This document shows positions 6,367-6,716 of a stretch of 6,716 bases of DNA, one piece after another. The DNA is taken from assembly GCA_030590525.1 (NCBI GenBank), contig JAUUYI010000118.1:1-6716 (forward strand). The letters are read 5' to 3'. The notes under the pieces are model-generated. The model was not told the origin of the DNA. It saw only the letters and a list, made by a program, of their open reading frames with translations, and did not search any database. Position 1 is the stretch's first letter. Every line of letters begins with the position of its first letter. Position numbers and translations under genes: made by a program. The DNA is from Sedimenticola sp. (GTDB taxonomy: Bacteria > Pseudomonadota > Gammaproteobacteria > Chromatiales > Chromatiaceae).

Positions 6367-6716
6367 ACGAACGAAATCGTGAAAATCTGGATTCCGCCAA
6401 CCGGATGGTGCGAGCCGTCCAGCCGGTGGTTTCAGTCGCGACGTATAATCCATGATGGCTGAGATATCGCGGTCTGTGAATCCTTGAATCTGCTCCACCA
6501 TCTCATCATCGGCGTTACGCCGTTTCCCTTCCCGGATCCACTTAAACTGGCGTACCAGATAATTGTAATGCTGCCCCTGGAGCAGAGGCATGTACTCTTT
6601 TTCGATACCCTCCCCGTTTCTGCCGTGACAATCCATGCAGTTCTCTTCATACAGCCTCTTGCCATGATCCAGGTCCGTCCCGGGGCCGAGGCCGTTGTTG
6701 CGCGTCATCAGCTGGC
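6358..6716 (-). CDS. c-type cytochrome, cytochrome c4/c553-like, N-terminus outside the window and C-terminus cut by the insert
   Basis: The frame is open to the right edge, so the gene begins beyond it; the ATG at 6708 has no visible ribosome site in the eight nt available and is probably internal. Numbered from that Met, the heme-binding motif CMDCH is at 24-28, followed by HGRNGEG, PLLQGQHYNYLVRQF (41-55) and NADDEMVEQIQGFTDRDISAIMDY (65-88). In cytochrome c4/c553 proteins the Met in this last block (Met70 here) is the sixth heme ligand and the GQH.YL segment is conserved. The protein should be an exported electron carrier in the periplasm, attached to heme by covalent thioether bonds. A second heme domain upstream is possible. 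The present stop TAA is formed at the insert junction: T from the 7-bp repeat, AA from the insert. The heme domain is complete, so the shortened protein may still function. Confidence 0.8.
   Translation of the reverse strand, partial: QLMTRNNGLGPGTDLDHGKRLYEENCMDCHGRNGEGIEKEYMPLLQGQHYNYLVRQFKWIREGKRRNADDEMVEQIQGFTDRDISAIMDYTSRLKPPAGRLAPSGWRNPDFHDFVRGE

Overview
The window looks like a chromosomal segment of a gammaproteobacterium with moderately high GC. The GlnE, IlvE and small zinc-finger proteins are all of gammaproteobacterial type, and glnE directly followed by ilvE is an arrangement I know from Pseudomonas. A Chromatiales-like or sulfur-oxidising host would fit the cytochrome, but this is a guess; no single gene here fixes the genus.

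All intact genes lie on the minus strand, so read from right to left. At the right edge (6716 down to 6358) is the C-terminal part of a c-type cytochrome. It runs into a 562-bp insert (about 5798-6359) flanked by a 7-bp direct repeat, ACTCTCC. Removing the insert and one repeat copy restores one continuous minus-strand reading frame from the cytochrome into an otherwise orphan 66-residue tail ending at 5597. The insert carries part of an unrecognised plus-strand gene that lacks both ends and has an internal frameshift near 6158-6160.

Next comes an AT-richer intergenic region (5363-5596) with several dyad-symmetric sequences and a possible glnE promoter. Then follows a tight minus-strand cluster: glnE (5362-2495), ilvE (2352-1429), a 66-aa CHCC zinc-finger protein (1403-1203), a WbpP/TviC-type UDP-N-acetylhexosamine 4-epimerase (1162-122), and the first 33 codons of a protein with a PAS-like start (100 to the left edge). 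Gaps after ilvE are 21-40 nt, which suggests co-transcription. The 142-nt gap between glnE and ilvE holds two hairpins and may be a control point.

Functionally, glnE controls glutamine synthetase activity and ilvE uses glutamate as amino donor for branched-chain amino acids, so the two sit together in nitrogen metabolism. The epimerase supplies an activated sugar for surface polysaccharide and has no obvious metabolic link to them. I see no CRISPR array, tRNA, rRNA or complete mobile element. The cytochrome-interrupting insert and the dyad-rich region upstream of glnE are the two places worth a closer look.
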